A stretch of 64,000 bases of DNA from Bacteroidales bacterium. GTDB lineage: Bacteria > Bacteroidota > Bacteroidia > Bacteroidales > UBA932. The position numbers were made by a program, and so were the translations under genes. The notes beneath the pieces were generated by a model. The model had not been told where the DNA came from. It saw only the letters and a program-made list of their open reading frames with translations, and did no database searches. The stretch covers positions 1 to 64,000 of the forward strand of contig JAFPWG010000021.1 in the NCBI GenBank assembly GCA_017395045.1, in the 5' to 3' direction. Positions 50,689 through 58,693 of the stretch are shown here, piece by piece. Each line of letters begins with the position of its first letter. The first letter of the stretch is position 1.

Positions 50689-52025
50689 TGGCTTCCAAGA
50701 TCGGAAAAATACTGGTCGTAGACGACAACCTGGGTATCCGCCGGGCGCTGGAAATCCTGCTCCCGGTCCATTTCGCCGAGGTGAAGACGATTCCGTCGCC
50801 CGCGACGCTCGTCTCGTCACTGGAGCAGTTCCGCCCGGACGTCGTCCTGCTGGACATGAATTTCAATACCAGCATCAACACCGGGAATGAAGGGCTGTTC
50901 TGGGCGGGAGAAATCAAGAAACAGGCCCCGGACGTCGAGGTCGTCCTCTTCACCGCTTATGCCGATATCGCCCTGGCGGTGGAAGGGATGAAGCGCGGTG
51001 CCTTCGACTTCATCGTCAAGCCGTGGGACAATGACAAACTCGTCGAGGTGCTGACCGCCGCCCGGGACAAGGCCCGGAAGGCGAAAGGCAACGTCCGTCC
51101 CGAATCGGCCGGTAATCCCATGTTCTGGGGAGCATCCAGGCCCATGTCCGCCATCCGGAAAACCCTGGACAAGATCGCTCCTACCGATGCAACGGTCCTG
51201 ATTACCGGTGAAAACGGAACCGGAAAGGACGTGCTGGCGCGGGAGATTCACGCACACAGCCTCCGGAGCGGAAAGCCCATGGTGGCGGTGGATGCCGGCG
51301 CCATCACGGAAACGCTGTTCGAGAGCGAACTGTTCGGTCATGTGAAGGGCGCCTTTACCGATGCCCATGCCGATCACGCAGGCAAGTTCGAGCTGGCCGA
51401 TGGCGGCACGCTCTTCCTGGATGAAATCGGCAACATCCCGCTGCATCTCCAGGCCAAACTGCTCCGTGCCATCCAGAACCGGAGCGTCGTCCGGGTGGGC
51501 GGTTCGCAGTCCATTCCCGTGGACATACGCCTTATCTGTGCGACGAACATGGATTTGGAAACGCTTGTGCATGAGGGACGTTTTCGTGAAGACCTGTACT
51601 ATCGCATCAACACGGTCCATCTCGCCCTGCCCGCGCTGAGAGACCGTCAAGAAGACATCGTCCCGCTGGCAGAACTGTTCCTGCAACGCTTCGCCGGGAA
51701 GTATCATCGCCCTTTGACAGGGATTGCCCCGGAAGCGGCCGACCTGCTGAAAGGGCAGCGCTGGAGCGGGAACATCCGGGAACTGCAGAACTGTATAGAA
51801 AAGGCGGTCATCCTGTCGGAGGGGAGTGTCCTGACGGAGAAAGACCTGCAGTTGGAGGCTGCGGCCGTCGACTCCGTAAAGAAGGACAGCCTTTCTGAGC
51901 GAAGCGAGGAATCGCTCGTCCGCGAGGCGATGGAACGCGCCCGCGGCAATATTTCCGCAGCGGCGAAGATGCTGGGCGTGAGCCGTCCGACGCTCTATGC
52001 GAAATTGAAGAAATACGGCTTGTAA
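50688..52025 (+). CDS. NtrC-family sigma-54-dependent response regulator
   Basis: This 445-residue regulator has three domains. The receiver (1-120) has acidic pair Asp12-Asp13, phospho-acceptor Asp56 in VVLLDMNF and Lys111 in VKPWD. The AAA+ domain has Walker A GENGTGKD at 174-181, the sigma-54 contact loop written GAFTDA (221-226, where GAFTGA is usual), Walker B GGTLFLDEIG near 239-248 and the Arg-finger region FREDLYYRIN. A C-terminal Fis-type HTH (NISAAAKMLGVSRPTLYAKL) follows. The ATG at 50688 is preferred over a GTG at 50682. The kinase gene overlaps by 1 nt, and a sigma-54-type promoter lies downstream at 53022. Confidence 0.96.
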   Translation: MASKIGKILVVDDNLGIRRALEILLPVHFAEVKTIPSPATLVSSLEQFRPDVVLLDMNFNTSINTGNEGLFWAGEIKKQAPDVEVVLFTAYADIALAVEGMKRGAFDFIVKPWDNDKLVEVLTAARDKARKAKGNVRPESAGNPMFWGASRPMSAIRKTLDKIAPTDATVLITGENGTGKDVLAREIHAHSLRSGKPMVAVDAGAITETLFESELFGHVKGAFTDAHADHAGKFELADGGTLFLDEIGNIPLHLQAKLLRAIQNRSVVRVGGSQSIPVDIRLICATNMDLETLVHEGRFREDLYYRINTVHLALPALRDRQEDIVPLAELFLQRFAGKYHRPLTGIAPEAADLLKGQRWSGNIRELQNCIEKAVILSEGSVLTEKDLQLEAAAVDSVKKDSLSERSEESLVREAMERARGNISAAAKMLGVSRPTLYAKLKKYGL

Positions 52026-52900
52026 TGCCTGTCTGGGCCATCATATTGACTGTTGTGGCAGCCGCGTTGATTGCGTGGGTGCTGGCATCAGTCCATATGC
52101 GCAGGAAAGATATCAAGAAGGTGGCCTACATGATGGACGCGCTGGAGGACGGTGAGTTGAACTTCCGCTTCAAGGACAGCAACCGGTTCAACCGCACCCT
52201 GAACCGCATCCGGACCATCTTCGAGAAGCAGCGGCAGGCTCATGAGCAGGATTCCTGGACCAAACTCATCCGGGTGCTCACGCACGAGATTATGAATACG
52301 GTCTCTCCGATCGCATCCCTTTCCGAGGCGATGGCCCGTTCCGTCGATGAGAGCGGCCGCAGCGAACTGGACATAAAAGCCGGGTTGGAGACGATTTCCG
52401 ATTCCTCGAAGAACCTGATCGATTTCGTGCAGACTTACCGGCAGCTTTCCGGGGTGGCGAAGCCTGTCCGAAAGGCGCTGGAACTCCGGGAACTGATGGA
52501 CGGGGTCATCGGCCTGAACCGGGAATTCATCGCCTCCGGCGGTGCAGAATGCGTCTATCGGCCCGAAGAACCGGACCTGATGATCTATGCGGACGAGGGC
52601 CAGATTTCGCAGATTCTGATCAATCTTATCAAGAACGCCGTCCAAGCGGGCGCGAAGCACATCGAAATCAGTGCGAAGATGGACAAGGACGACGAAACGG
52701 TCATCCGCGTGGGCAACGACGGCGAGCCGATCCCGGCATCGGCCCAGGAGCAGATTTTCATTCCTTTCTATACCACGAAGAAGGAGGGTTCGGGCATCGG
52801 CCTGAGCATTTCCCGGCAGATCATGCGGAACCACAACGGCAGTATCGAACTGCTCCGCAGCGACCGGTCCGGAACGGTCTTCGAACTCCGGTTCCGGTAG
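52025..52900 (+). CDS. Sensor histidine kinase
   Basis: This 291-residue kinase has one N-terminal membrane helix (about 4-24) and no sizeable periplasmic sensor. A linker and a HisKA-like dimerisation domain follow, with phospho-acceptor His87 in VLTHEIMNTVSP. The ATPase domain has the N box in LINLIKNAVQAG, G1 in NDGEPIP and G2 in GSGIGLSISRQIM. The short membrane-tethered layout resembles NtrY-like kinases lacking their periplasmic domain. The ATG overlaps the regulator stop by 1 nt (TAATG). It is the likely partner of the NtrC-type regulator. Confidence 0.94.
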   Translation: MPVWAIILTVVAAALIAWVLASVHMRRKDIKKVAYMMDALEDGELNFRFKDSNRFNRTLNRIRTIFEKQRQAHEQDSWTKLIRVLTHEIMNTVSPIASLSEAMARSVDESGRSELDIKAGLETISDSSKNLIDFVQTYRQLSGVAKPVRKALELRELMDGVIGLNREFIASGGAECVYRPEEPDLMIYADEGQISQILINLIKNAVQAGAKHIEISAKMDKDDETVIRVGNDGEPIPASAQEQIFIPFYTTKKEGSGIGLSISRQIMRNHNGSIELLRSDRSGTVFELRFR

Positions 52901-52917
52901 CTCTCCGAAGGAGAAAA

Positions 52918-52972
52918 GTGTAAAGTGTAAAACCGAAAGTGTAAAGAGTTGTAAAGACCTTTACACTTTTTT
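52918..52972. repeat. GTGTAAAG repeat cluster: enhancer candidate and/or terminator
   Basis: Four direct copies or near copies occur: GTGTAAAG at 52918 and 52939, GTGTAAAA at 52925, TTGTAAAG at 52949. An inverted CTTTACAC lies at 52959. TGTAAAGACCTTTACA (52950-52965) is a perfect palindrome with a 2-bp spacer. The outer arms AAAGTGTAAAG and CTTTACACTTT also form an 11-bp stem followed by six T's, so the same DNA could terminate the kinase transcript. The centre lies about 80 bp upstream of the sigma-54-type -12 element, a usual distance for NtrC-type enhancer sites. Confidence 0.65.
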
Positions 52973-53021
52973 GCGTCTTAATAAAATCGTTTCTTATTGT
53001 CAATCAATATGTTAACCGCTT

Positions 53022-53036
53022 TGGCACGGCCTGTGC
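53022..53036 (+). promoter_or_regulatory. Sigma-54 (-24/-12) promoter of the export operon
   Basis: TGGCACGGCCTGTGC matches TGGCAC-N5-TTGC with a perfect -24 half and one mismatch in the -12 half (GTGC). The invariant GG and GC are separated by exactly 10 bp. The predicted start near 53048 is about 19 nt before the tolC-like ATG. The neighbouring NtrC-type regulator supplies a plausible activator. No TAnnTTTG element is seen here. Confidence 0.8.
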
Positions 53037-53066
53037 GAGTGGGAATGGCGGTTAAACATTGAAGAC

Positions 53067-54398
53067 ATGAAAAACCTTTTCATCAAGAGTGTAGTTCTGG
53101 TTCTAGCGTCCGCCGCGACGGTGCACGCCAGTGCCCAGACTGCGTTGACCCTGCACGATTGCATGGAGTACGCGATTTCCAATTCCACGAAGATACGGAT
53201 CCAGCAGGCGGCGATGGGAGATGCCCAGATCGACCGCCGCGATGCGGCCCTGGCGCTGTTCACCCCGCAGATCAGTGCGCAGACCTACGCCTACTACAAC
53301 TTCGGCCGCAGCATCGACCCGCAGACGAATACCTATTTCAATACGACCTCGTTCCACAACAACTACGGCGTGAGCGCCGGGTATGATTTGTTCGACGGAT
53401 TCAAGGCGGTGAACAACTACAGGATCTCGAAGACCGGGATGCTGATCGCCGGTTCGCAGGAAAAGCAGGTGGAGGCCGATATCTGCCTGGCGGTGATGGA
53501 GGCCTACTATAACGTCGTGTATTACAAGCGTTTGGCCGATGTGTACGAGGAGCAGGTCTCCGTGGCCGAACAGGCGCTCGTCAAGGCCCGCCGCCAGGAA
53601 GAACTGGGCCAGAAGGGCCACGCCGACGTCATCCAGATGGAAGCCGACCTGGCCGACCGCCAGTACGACCTGATCAACACCCGCAACCAGTACGAGAGCC
53701 AGAAAATGACCCTCGCCGACCTGATGTTCTGGCCGGTGGGGGAGGAACTGGTGATAGACACCTCGATACCTGTCTGGCAACAGGAGCAGGTCGCCTCGGA
53801 ATCGGTCGTGGATTTTGCCCTGGAGCACAATCCCGCCGTCCAGATCGCTTCCTGGCAGCAGCTCAACGCCCAGCGTGAACTCAGTACCGCCAAGTGGCAG
53901 ACGTTGCCTTCCGTGGGCCTGTATGCGGGTTGGAGCACGAGTTACTATACGTATCAGGGCTCGACGACCGCCGCTTTCCAGGACCAGTTCCGCAACAACG
54001 GCGGCGAATATGTGGAGCTCTCCGTGTCCATCCCGCTGTGGAACCGCCTGAACAAGCAGTCGACCATTTCCCGCAAGCGCCACGCGCTGGAAAAGGCATC
54101 GGCCGAACTGGACCAGAAGCGTCGCGATGTGGAAAGCGAGGTGCGCCGGGCCATCCAGGACCGCGACGGCGCTGCGACGGCCTATGAACAGGCCTGCCGC
54201 AAGGCCGAAGTGCAGTCCGAGGCTTACACGCTCAATCTCAAGAAGTTGGAGCAGGGCCTCATCTCCCCACTGGAGTTCCAGACGGCGACGGGCAACTACC
54301 TCAAGGCCCAGGCCGACGAGATGAACAGCCTGTTCAAGTATCTCATCAAGCACGCGGTAGTGCGGTATTACAACGGTGTTGAATATGTAAATCAATAA
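53067..54398 (+). CDS. TolC-family outer-membrane efflux protein
   Basis: This 443-residue protein forms the outer-membrane exit duct of an export machine. It has a signal peptide (cleavage after ASAQ near residue 24) and two outer-membrane-efflux repeats, each starting with a LxxxxxxAxxxN-type helix (LTLHDCMEYAISNSTKI and VVDFALEHNPAVQIASWQQ). Long coiled-coil helices rich in Ala/Glu/Arg/Gln (QVSVAEQALVKARRQEELGQ) are typical of the tunnel. It is the first gene after the sigma-54-type promoter; the adaptor follows after 3 nt. Confidence 0.95.
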   Translation: MKNLFIKSVVLVLASAATVHASAQTALTLHDCMEYAISNSTKIRIQQAAMGDAQIDRRDAALALFTPQISAQTYAYYNFGRSIDPQTNTYFNTTSFHNNYGVSAGYDLFDGFKAVNNYRISKTGMLIAGSQEKQVEADICLAVMEAYYNVVYYKRLADVYEEQVSVAEQALVKARRQEELGQKGHADVIQMEADLADRQYDLINTRNQYESQKMTLADLMFWPVGEELVIDTSIPVWQQEQVASESVVDFALEHNPAVQIASWQQLNAQRELSTAKWQTLPSVGLYAGWSTSYYTYQGSTTAAFQDQFRNNGGEYVELSVSIPLWNRLNKQSTISRKRHALEKASAELDQKRRDVESEVRRAIQDRDGAATAYEQACRKAEVQSEAYTLNLKKLEQGLISPLEFQTATGNYLKAQADEMNSLFKYLIKHAVVRYYNGVEYVNQ

Positions 54399-54401
54399 AT
54401 C

Positions 54402-55658
54402 ATGGATAAGATTATCGAAAAGAAAACCGGATGGCGCGTCGCGTTTACGAAAAAGGCCCTGCCCTGGTGGCTGGGAGCGTTGCTGCTGGCGTTTATCGTG
54501 TATTTGATTGCACGGCCGAATAACAAGACGCTGCGGGTGGACAAGGACACATTGACCGTCGCCAGCGCCGTGAGAGGGGAGTTCAACGACTATATCCGCA
54601 TCAGCGGTCGGGTGCAGCCGATGACGACCATCCAGCTGAGTCCGCAGGAAGGCGGCATCGTGGATAAAATCCTCATCGAAGAAGGCTCGCCGGTGAAGGC
54701 GGGGGACGCGATTCTCATCCTCAACAACGACAACCTGGACCTGCAGATTCTGAACTCCGAGGCGGAGCTGGCCGAAAAGGAGAACATCCTCCGCAACACC
54801 CAAATCCAGATGGAGCAGCAGAAGTTGGACGTGCGACAGAACGTACTGGAGTACGGCACCCAGGTGGACCGCCTCAAGCGCGCCTACGAGCAGCAGAAGG
54901 CCCTTTATGAGGACAAACTCATCGCCAGGGAAGATTACCTGAAGGCCGAGGAAGACTACAAGCTCGCCCTCCAGAAGTACGATCTCATCCGCGAGCGTTC
55001 CAAGCAGGACAGCCTCTACCGTGGCACCCAGATCGACCGGATGGAAGAATCCCTGGAGAACATGCTCCTGAACATGTCGATGATCCGCAAGCGCAAGGGC
55101 AACCTGATTGTGAAGGCGCCCATCGACGGGGAACTGGGCCTGCTGGATGTGGTCCTGGGACAGTCGATCGCTGCCGGAACCAAGATTGGACAGATCAATT
55201 CCGTGGGAACGTATAAGGTTGAGGCTCAGATAGATGAGCACTATATCGACCGCGTCATCGCGGGCCTGGAAGCCACTTTCGAGCGCCAGGGCGAGACCTA
55301 TTCCACCGTGATCCGGAAAGTCTATCCGGAGGTCCGCGACGGCAAATTCAAGGCCGATTTCAAGTTCGACGGCGAGCAGCCGGACAACATCCGCGCCGGC
55401 CAGACCTACTACCTGAACCTCCAATTGGGCCAGCCGGAAGAAGCCGTCATCGTCCCGCGCGGCACTTTCTATCAGAAAACGGGCGGAAAGTGGATATACG
55501 TTGTTAACAAAGAGGGCACCAAAGCCGTCAAAAGAGAGATACGCATCGGTCGCCAGAATCCGCAGTACTATGAAGTCCTGGAAGGCTTGGAGCCCGGTGA
55601 GAAGGTGATTACCTCCGGGTATGAAACGTATGGTGATAGTGACGTATTAGTGTTTTAA
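54402..55658 (+). CDS. Membrane-fusion (HlyD/MacA-like) adaptor protein
   Basis: This 418-residue periplasmic adaptor is anchored by one N-terminal helix (about 24-41). The two halves of a lipoyl-like domain (ISGRVQPMTTIQLSPQEGGI with VKAGDAILIL, and NLIVKAPIDGELGLLDV) flank a coiled-coil hairpin (about 110-225) with Glu/Gln/Lys heptads. A beta-barrel and a membrane-proximal domain follow (VPRGTFYQKTGGKWIYVV, LEGLEPGEKVITSGYE). It links the ABC permeases to the TolC-like duct, as MacA does. It lies 3 nt after the TolC gene and 3 nt before the first permease. Confidence 0.95.
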   Translation: MDKIIEKKTGWRVAFTKKALPWWLGALLLAFIVYLIARPNNKTLRVDKDTLTVASAVRGEFNDYIRISGRVQPMTTIQLSPQEGGIVDKILIEEGSPVKAGDAILILNNDNLDLQILNSEAELAEKENILRNTQIQMEQQKLDVRQNVLEYGTQVDRLKRAYEQQKALYEDKLIAREDYLKAEEDYKLALQKYDLIRERSKQDSLYRGTQIDRMEESLENMLLNMSMIRKRKGNLIVKAPIDGELGLLDVVLGQSIAAGTKIGQINSVGTYKVEAQIDEHYIDRVIAGLEATFERQGETYSTVIRKVYPEVRDGKFKADFKFDGEQPDNIRAGQTYYLNLQLGQPEEAVIVPRGTFYQKTGGKWIYVVNKEGTKAVKREIRIGRQNPQYYEVLEGLEPGEKVITSGYETYGDSDVLVF

Positions 55659-55661
55659 GCG

Positions 55662-57986
55662 ATGAAGAGTTTTTGGAACTTCCTTAAGAAGAATAAGTTA
55701 TACGGGGCGATCAACCTCGTGGGACTGACGGTGTCGATGGCGTTCGTGCTGCTGCTGGCAGCGTATGTCCAGCGACAGCTCTCTACGGATTCCTTCCAGA
55801 AGAATGCGGACCGGATCTATGTGATTGCCAATGAAGAGTCTGTCGATATGGGCTATTGGCTGGACAAGCACTTAAAGACTCAATTCCCTGAGATAGAAAA
55901 GGGTTGCTGTGTGGCATACTTTGCGGGAGCAGCACCTTATACGATTGACGGCGAAATGGTCTATGGGAGCGCCATGACCGCTGACAGTACGTTCTTCGAT
56001 ATATTCAGCTATGATTTGGTGGCCGGTAATAAATCCGACTGGAACGTTTCCTGGGACCGTTGTATGGTGAGTCAGGAGTTTGCCAATGCTCATTTCGGAG
56101 ATAAAGATCCTGTAGGACAAGTAATTATCTTCAACTGGGACCAGGAGATTCCCCTCACCGTCTGCGGCGTCTATAAGGATTTCGGCAACTCCATCCTGAA
56201 AACGCCGGATGTGCTGATGCGGGGCGAAATGATGCCGAAAACGAACACGGCCCACAATGAGTATATGAGTAACGCCGGAGGCGGCATCTGCTTCTTGATG
56301 ACCTATCCCGGGGCGGACCTCCTGGCAAAAAAGGGTGAGATGCTTGACTGGATGGAGGAGAACTTCTGGATCTATAAGTACAGGTACGACAAAGTCCGGA
56401 TCATTCCGCTGAAGGATATATACTTCCTGGAAAACGGGAACCAGGATTGGACAGAGACCATTCAGTTTGGGAACCGCAGTTTCGTGAATCTCCTGCTGGC
56501 GATGTGCCTGCTGCTGCTGGCGTTCGCCGTGCTCAACTACATCAATATGACCACAGCCCTCACGGGCTTCCGGGCCAAGGAAATGGCCACCCGGCGCCTG
56601 GTGGGTGCCGACAAGCGCAGCATCTTCCTGAAGGTTATCTCGGAAAGTACCCTGATCTGCGGGATCTCAATGCTGCTGGCCATCCTGCTGGCCGAGGCTC
56701 TGTCTCCGCTTGCCTCGCAAATCCTGGATTATCAGGTGTCCATTTTCAAGGCCATCACTCCTGTGAATGTCTTATTAGTACTGGGATTCATCGTCATTCT
56801 CGGTGTCCTTTCCGGCATCGTTCCAGCCCTCTTGATCCAGCAAGCTCAGCCCATTGAAATTGTTCGGGGTACGCTCCGGCTTAAAACCAAAACCGTCTAT
56901 AGTAAGGTCATTATTGCCGTGCAGAATGTGGTCACCGTGGTGATGCTGGTGAGCGCCTTGACCATGGGGCTGCAGATCCGTCATTTGGTTACAGCCGACT
57001 TGGGTTATAACACCAAGGATGTACTGGTGGTTGCCAACGCCTATGGAAACGTATCGCAACTTCGTCCGCTACTGGACCGTCTCCGTGCAGAACCCTGTGT
57101 AGAAGAAGTGGGGATGGGTAACGGAACTCCGCTGGCAGGTACCAACAATGAAACCGTTGAAATAGCGGATGATCATTGGGTATCTTTCCAACAAATCCAG
57201 GGAGATGACGCCTATTTCAACATCCTGGGTCTCAGGCAAAAGCAGGATAATCACAGTAAAGGCTGGTGGCTGAACGAATATGCATTCAAGCAGATTGGTA
57301 TTGATGAGTCTGCCCAGGAATTTACGGCGATTCATCACGAAGGAGCCATTGTCATCGGCGGTGTTTACTATGATTTCAAGATTCGGCCGCTGGAAGCCAC
57401 ACAGAGCGCTGCACTGATTATGAATTGGGGAGAAGCGCCTGAGGATCAATACCCTTGGACATTATTGGTAAAGACGACTGGCCATCAGGGAGACGCTCGC
57501 AAAAGAGTTGAGGCTATTGCCGCAGAGATCTTCCCGGACCGGCTCTTCGAAGCCGAGTATATCGAGGAAATGATTGCAGACGGCTTTGCCGATGAGAGCC
57601 GGGTGCTCAAGATCGTCCTCATCTTCACGCTGCTGTCCATCCTGGTGAGTGCCCTGGGCCTCTTTGCCATGAGTTCCTACTATATGCAGCAGGAGATTCG
57701 CAGCGTGTCGGTGAAAAAGGTCTTCGGGGCCGAGTATTCCGGCGTCCTGAAGGAACTGGTGCTGTCGTTTATGAAGATGGTGGGAATCGCCTTCGTCATC
57801 GGCGTGCCCATTGCCTGGTTCATCATGAACCGCTGGCTCTCCGGGTACGGACACCGCATTGACCTCCATTGGTGGATATTCGTCCTCGCCGGACTGGCGG
57901 TTGCCTTTATTGCAGCAATCAGTGTGCTCTACCAAAGCATCAAGACCGCCCGGACGAATCCGGCCGAGGCGTTGAAGAAAGAATAG
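55662..57986 (+). CDS. ABC permease, MacB/FtsX type (first of four)
   Basis: This 774-residue inner-membrane protein has a first helix (about 15-36), then a large periplasmic MacB-type domain (about 40-260). The first FtsX module has three helices (LLLAMCLLLLAFAVLNYIN, then ESTLICGISMLLAILLAEAL, then VLLVLGFIVILGVLSGIV). A re-entry helix and a second periplasmic domain follow, then a second FtsX module near the C-terminus (ending TNPAEALKKE). The duplicated layout is typical of Bacteroidetes permeases of about 780 residues. The ATPase follows after 26 nt. Confidence 0.93.
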   Translation: MKSFWNFLKKNKLYGAINLVGLTVSMAFVLLLAAYVQRQLSTDSFQKNADRIYVIANEESVDMGYWLDKHLKTQFPEIEKGCCVAYFAGAAPYTIDGEMVYGSAMTADSTFFDIFSYDLVAGNKSDWNVSWDRCMVSQEFANAHFGDKDPVGQVIIFNWDQEIPLTVCGVYKDFGNSILKTPDVLMRGEMMPKTNTAHNEYMSNAGGGICFLMTYPGADLLAKKGEMLDWMEENFWIYKYRYDKVRIIPLKDIYFLENGNQDWTETIQFGNRSFVNLLLAMCLLLLAFAVLNYINMTTALTGFRAKEMATRRLVGADKRSIFLKVISESTLICGISMLLAILLAEALSPLASQILDYQVSIFKAITPVNVLLVLGFIVILGVLSGIVPALLIQQAQPIEIVRGTLRLKTKTVYSKVIIAVQNVVTVVMLVSALTMGLQIRHLVTADLGYNTKDVLVVANAYGNVSQLRPLLDRLRAEPCVEEVGMGNGTPLAGTNNETVEIADDHWVSFQQIQGDDAYFNILGLRQKQDNHSKGWWLNEYAFKQIGIDESAQEFTAIHHEGAIVIGGVYYDFKIRPLEATQSAALIMNWGEAPEDQYPWTLLVKTTGHQGDARKRVEAIAAEIFPDRLFEAEYIEEMIADGFADESRVLKIVLIFTLLSILVSALGLFAMSSYYMQQEIRSVSVKKVFGAEYSGVLKELVLSFMKMVGIAFVIGVPIAWFIMNRWLSGYGHRIDLHWWIFVLAGLAVAFIAAISVLYQSIKTARTNPAEALKKE

Positions 57987-58012
57987 AATAAATAATTAAA
58001 TAACAACTCATT

Positions 58013-58693
58013 ATGATTAAAGTTTCCAACCTTTCCAAAGTCTTCCGCACGGAAGAGATTGAGACCACGGCTCTCAATGGTGTTTCCTTTGAAATCAAGG
58101 ACGGCGAGTTCGTCGCCATCATGGGCCCTTCGGGCTGCGGCAAGTCCACGCTGCTCAACATCCTGGGCCTGCTGGACAATCCCACCAGCGGCTCCTATGA
58201 ACTCCTCGGAACCGAGGTGGGCGGTCTGAAGGAGAAGGAGCGCACCAAGTTCCGCAAAGGCAACATCGGCTTCGTGTTCCAGAGCTTCAACCTGATTGAT
58301 GAACTCAATGTCTATGAAAACATCGAGCTGCCGTTGCGCTACCTGAACATCAGCGCCAGCGAGCGCAAGGCCAAAGTGACGGAAATCATGAAACGCATGG
58401 CCATCAGCCACCGGGCCAACCACTTCCCGCAGCAGCTCTCCGGCGGTCAGCAGCAGCGCGTAGCCATCGCCCGCGCCGTCGTCGCCGGTCCGAAGCTGAT
58501 CCTGGCCGATGAGCCTACCGGTAACCTGGACTCCAAGAACGGTAAAGAAGTGATGGACCTGCTGAAGGAACTGAACCAGGAGGGCACCACCATCGTGATG
58601 GTGACCCACTCCCAGAAAGACGCCGCTCAGGCACAGAGGACAATTGACCTCTTCGACGGCCAGATTGTCTCCGACGTCAAGAACGAGCTTTAA
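58013..58693 (+). CDS. ABC transporter ATPase, MacB/LolD type
   Basis: This 226-residue ATPase powers the export permeases. It has Walker A GPSGCGKS at 38-45, the Q-loop in [17 protein letters not shown], the signature [14 protein letters not shown], Walker [13 protein letters not shown] and the H-loop in VMVTHSQ. The FVFQxFNLI pattern and short length identify the MacB/LolD/FtsE class. It is the only ATPase in the operon as far as the window shows and therefore probably serves all four permeases. Its TAA overlaps the next permease ATG by 1 nt. Confidence 0.97.
   Translation: MIKVSNLSKVFRTEEIETTALNGVSFEIKDGEFVAIMGPSGCGKSTLLNILGLLDNPTSGSYELLGTEVGGLKEKERTKFRKGNIGFVFQSFNLIDELNVYENIELPLRYLNISASERKAKVTEIMKRMAISHRANHFPQQLSGGQQQRVAIARAVVAGPKLILADEPTGNLDSKNGKEVMDLLKELNQEGTTIVMVTHSQKDAAQAQRTIDLFDGQIVSDVKNEL

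Noticed and set aside
53103-55424. Long - strand frame opposite the TolC and adaptor genes
   Set aside because: Mirror frame; the + strand proteins have signal peptides and complete family domains.
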